From positions 1 to 5,111 of the forward strand of contig JAEMTX010000143.1 in the NCBI GenBank assembly GCA_016462055.1: a stretch of 5,111 nucleotides of DNA. Reading direction: 5' to 3'. Positions within the stretch are counted from its first letter, which is position 1. The number at the start of each line of letters is the position of its first letter. Below, piece by piece: positions 4,548-5,111 of the stretch. The notes beneath the pieces were generated by a model. It was given only the letters and a program-made list of their open reading frames with translations. It was not told the origin of the DNA and ran no database searches. Source of the stretch: Acidimicrobiia bacterium (GTDB lineage: Bacteria > Actinomycetota > Acidimicrobiia > Acidimicrobiales > Acidimicrobilacustridaceae). The position numbers and the translations under genes are program-made.

Positions 4548-5111
4548 TTAAGCGCTGAGTCGGCGAAGAACAGCGGCAACAAATCGATCAGCAGCGTCTA
4601 CATCGGTCGGCAAAAAGAAACAGGGCTCGAAGAGTTCCGCTTCGAGGAGTGCTGGTGATGCGTCATCAAGACGCACCACGTCGTATCGGCCATAGAGAAG
4701 TTGCTCGTGCGTTGAGATCCAACTGCGCTCGCGAGCAATCTCCGTTACGACGTTCGCCGCTGCATCAACAACGGCTCGTACATCGTCGGGGGTTCGCACG
4801 GACGAGATCTGCTCCTGATACTCGCCGCCCACAAGCTGACCACCTTCAGCGAGCAACGCTGCTTTGTTGAACGAGTGAGAAATCACCCCATCGAAAAGCA
4901 CCGTTCCGATTTCGCCTTCGGAATCGATCCGTGCTGCGAATGGTTGAATCATCACCGTTAGGTCGTTGGCAAAGACTTCAGTAGCAAGCGCTTCAGCGGC
5001 TCGATCAGCCTTCAGAAAGCGACCGGTCAACCGGCTCCCGGCTGACACCGAAGGTTTCACCACAATTTCCGCGCTGCCAAAAGATTGCACCGCCGAACGG
5101 AACTCTTCAAT
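4548..5111 (-). CDS. ATP-grasp domain protein, RimK/DcsG-like ligase, C-terminal part (runs off right edge)
   Basis: The visible 187 residues are the C-terminal half of an ATP-grasp enzyme, a cytoplasmic ligase type that joins a carboxylate to an amine or other nucleophile through an acyl-phosphate. Seen are 'IVVKPSVSAGSR' near the start (ATP-binding Lys at fragment residue 19), 'VMIQPFAARIDSEGEIGTVL' in the middle, 'DGVISHSFNKAAL', 'YGRYDVVRLDD', and 'LLEAELFEPCFFL' (Glu 157, 159 and 162 of the fragment) followed by 'AADRFVAAVLRRL'. The E-x-E-L-x-E-P ending resembles the actinobacterial group that includes DcsG, the ATP-grasp cyclo-ligase of cycloserine synthesis, but most relatives are uncharacterised and the substrate is unknown. 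The frame stays open to the window edge ('IEEFRSAV'), so the GTG at 5090 is not the true start. It converges on the heliorhodopsin gene with a 1-nt gap. Confidence 0.85.
   Translation of the reverse strand: MEEFRSAVQSFGSAEIVVKPSVSAGSRLTGRFLKADRAAEALATEVFANDLTVMIQPFAARIDSEGEIGTVLFDGVISHSFNKAALLAEGGQLVGGEYQEQISSVRTPDDVRAVVDAAANVVTEIARERSWISTHEQLLYGRYDVVRLDDASPALLEAELFEPCFFLPTDVDAADRFVAAVLRRLSA

Noticed and set aside
1..5111. CRISPR arrays, insertion sequences, tRNA or rRNA genes, attachment sites
   Set aside because: Reading through the window showed no regularly spaced repeats, transposase motifs, terminal inverted repeats or cloverleaf-like sequences.

Overview
The window suggests a member of the Actinomycetota, plausibly an aquatic lineage such as the Acidimicrobiia or a related freshwater or marine group. 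The grounds are a small acyl-CoA carboxylase epsilon subunit (an actinobacterial hallmark), a pccB-like carboxyltransferase, a heliorhodopsin (typical of monoderms and abundant in aquatic actinobacteria), moderate GC content judged by eye, and promoters with TANNNT -10 boxes placed for leaderless transcripts. The assignment is inference; no rRNA or other taxonomic marker is present.

Layout. Positions 1-2396 hold a minus-strand acyl-CoA module read from right to left: a carboxyltransferase beta subunit (2396-840), an epsilon subunit overlapping it by 4 nt (843-640), and the N-terminal part of a CaiB/BaiF family III CoA-transferase (551 to beyond position 1). A 115-bp intergenic region separates this module from the divergent plus-strand tatA (2512-2721). 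A short convergent gap with two hairpins (2722-2783) lies between tatA and a minus-strand standalone 5'-3' exonuclease (3676-2780). A heliorhodopsin gene (3737-4546, plus strand) diverges from the exonuclease. It ends 1 nt from the stop codon of a convergent ATP-grasp ligase (minus strand), which runs off the right edge.

How the genes work together. The carboxyltransferase and epsilon subunit form part of an acyl-CoA carboxylase holoenzyme whose biotin-carrying alpha subunit is not in the window. The CoA-transferase next door suggests a wider acyl-CoA supply or degradation role. TatA is one component of the twin-arginine export pore; tatB and tatC are not here. The most notable gene is the heliorhodopsin, a retinal-binding seven-helix membrane photoreceptor with inverted topology and still-debated function. 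It keeps the Schiff-base lysine (K253) and counterion glutamate (E109). Its neighbours, an exonuclease and an ATP-grasp ligase, give only weak hints of function. No mobile element, tRNA, rRNA or CRISPR array was seen.
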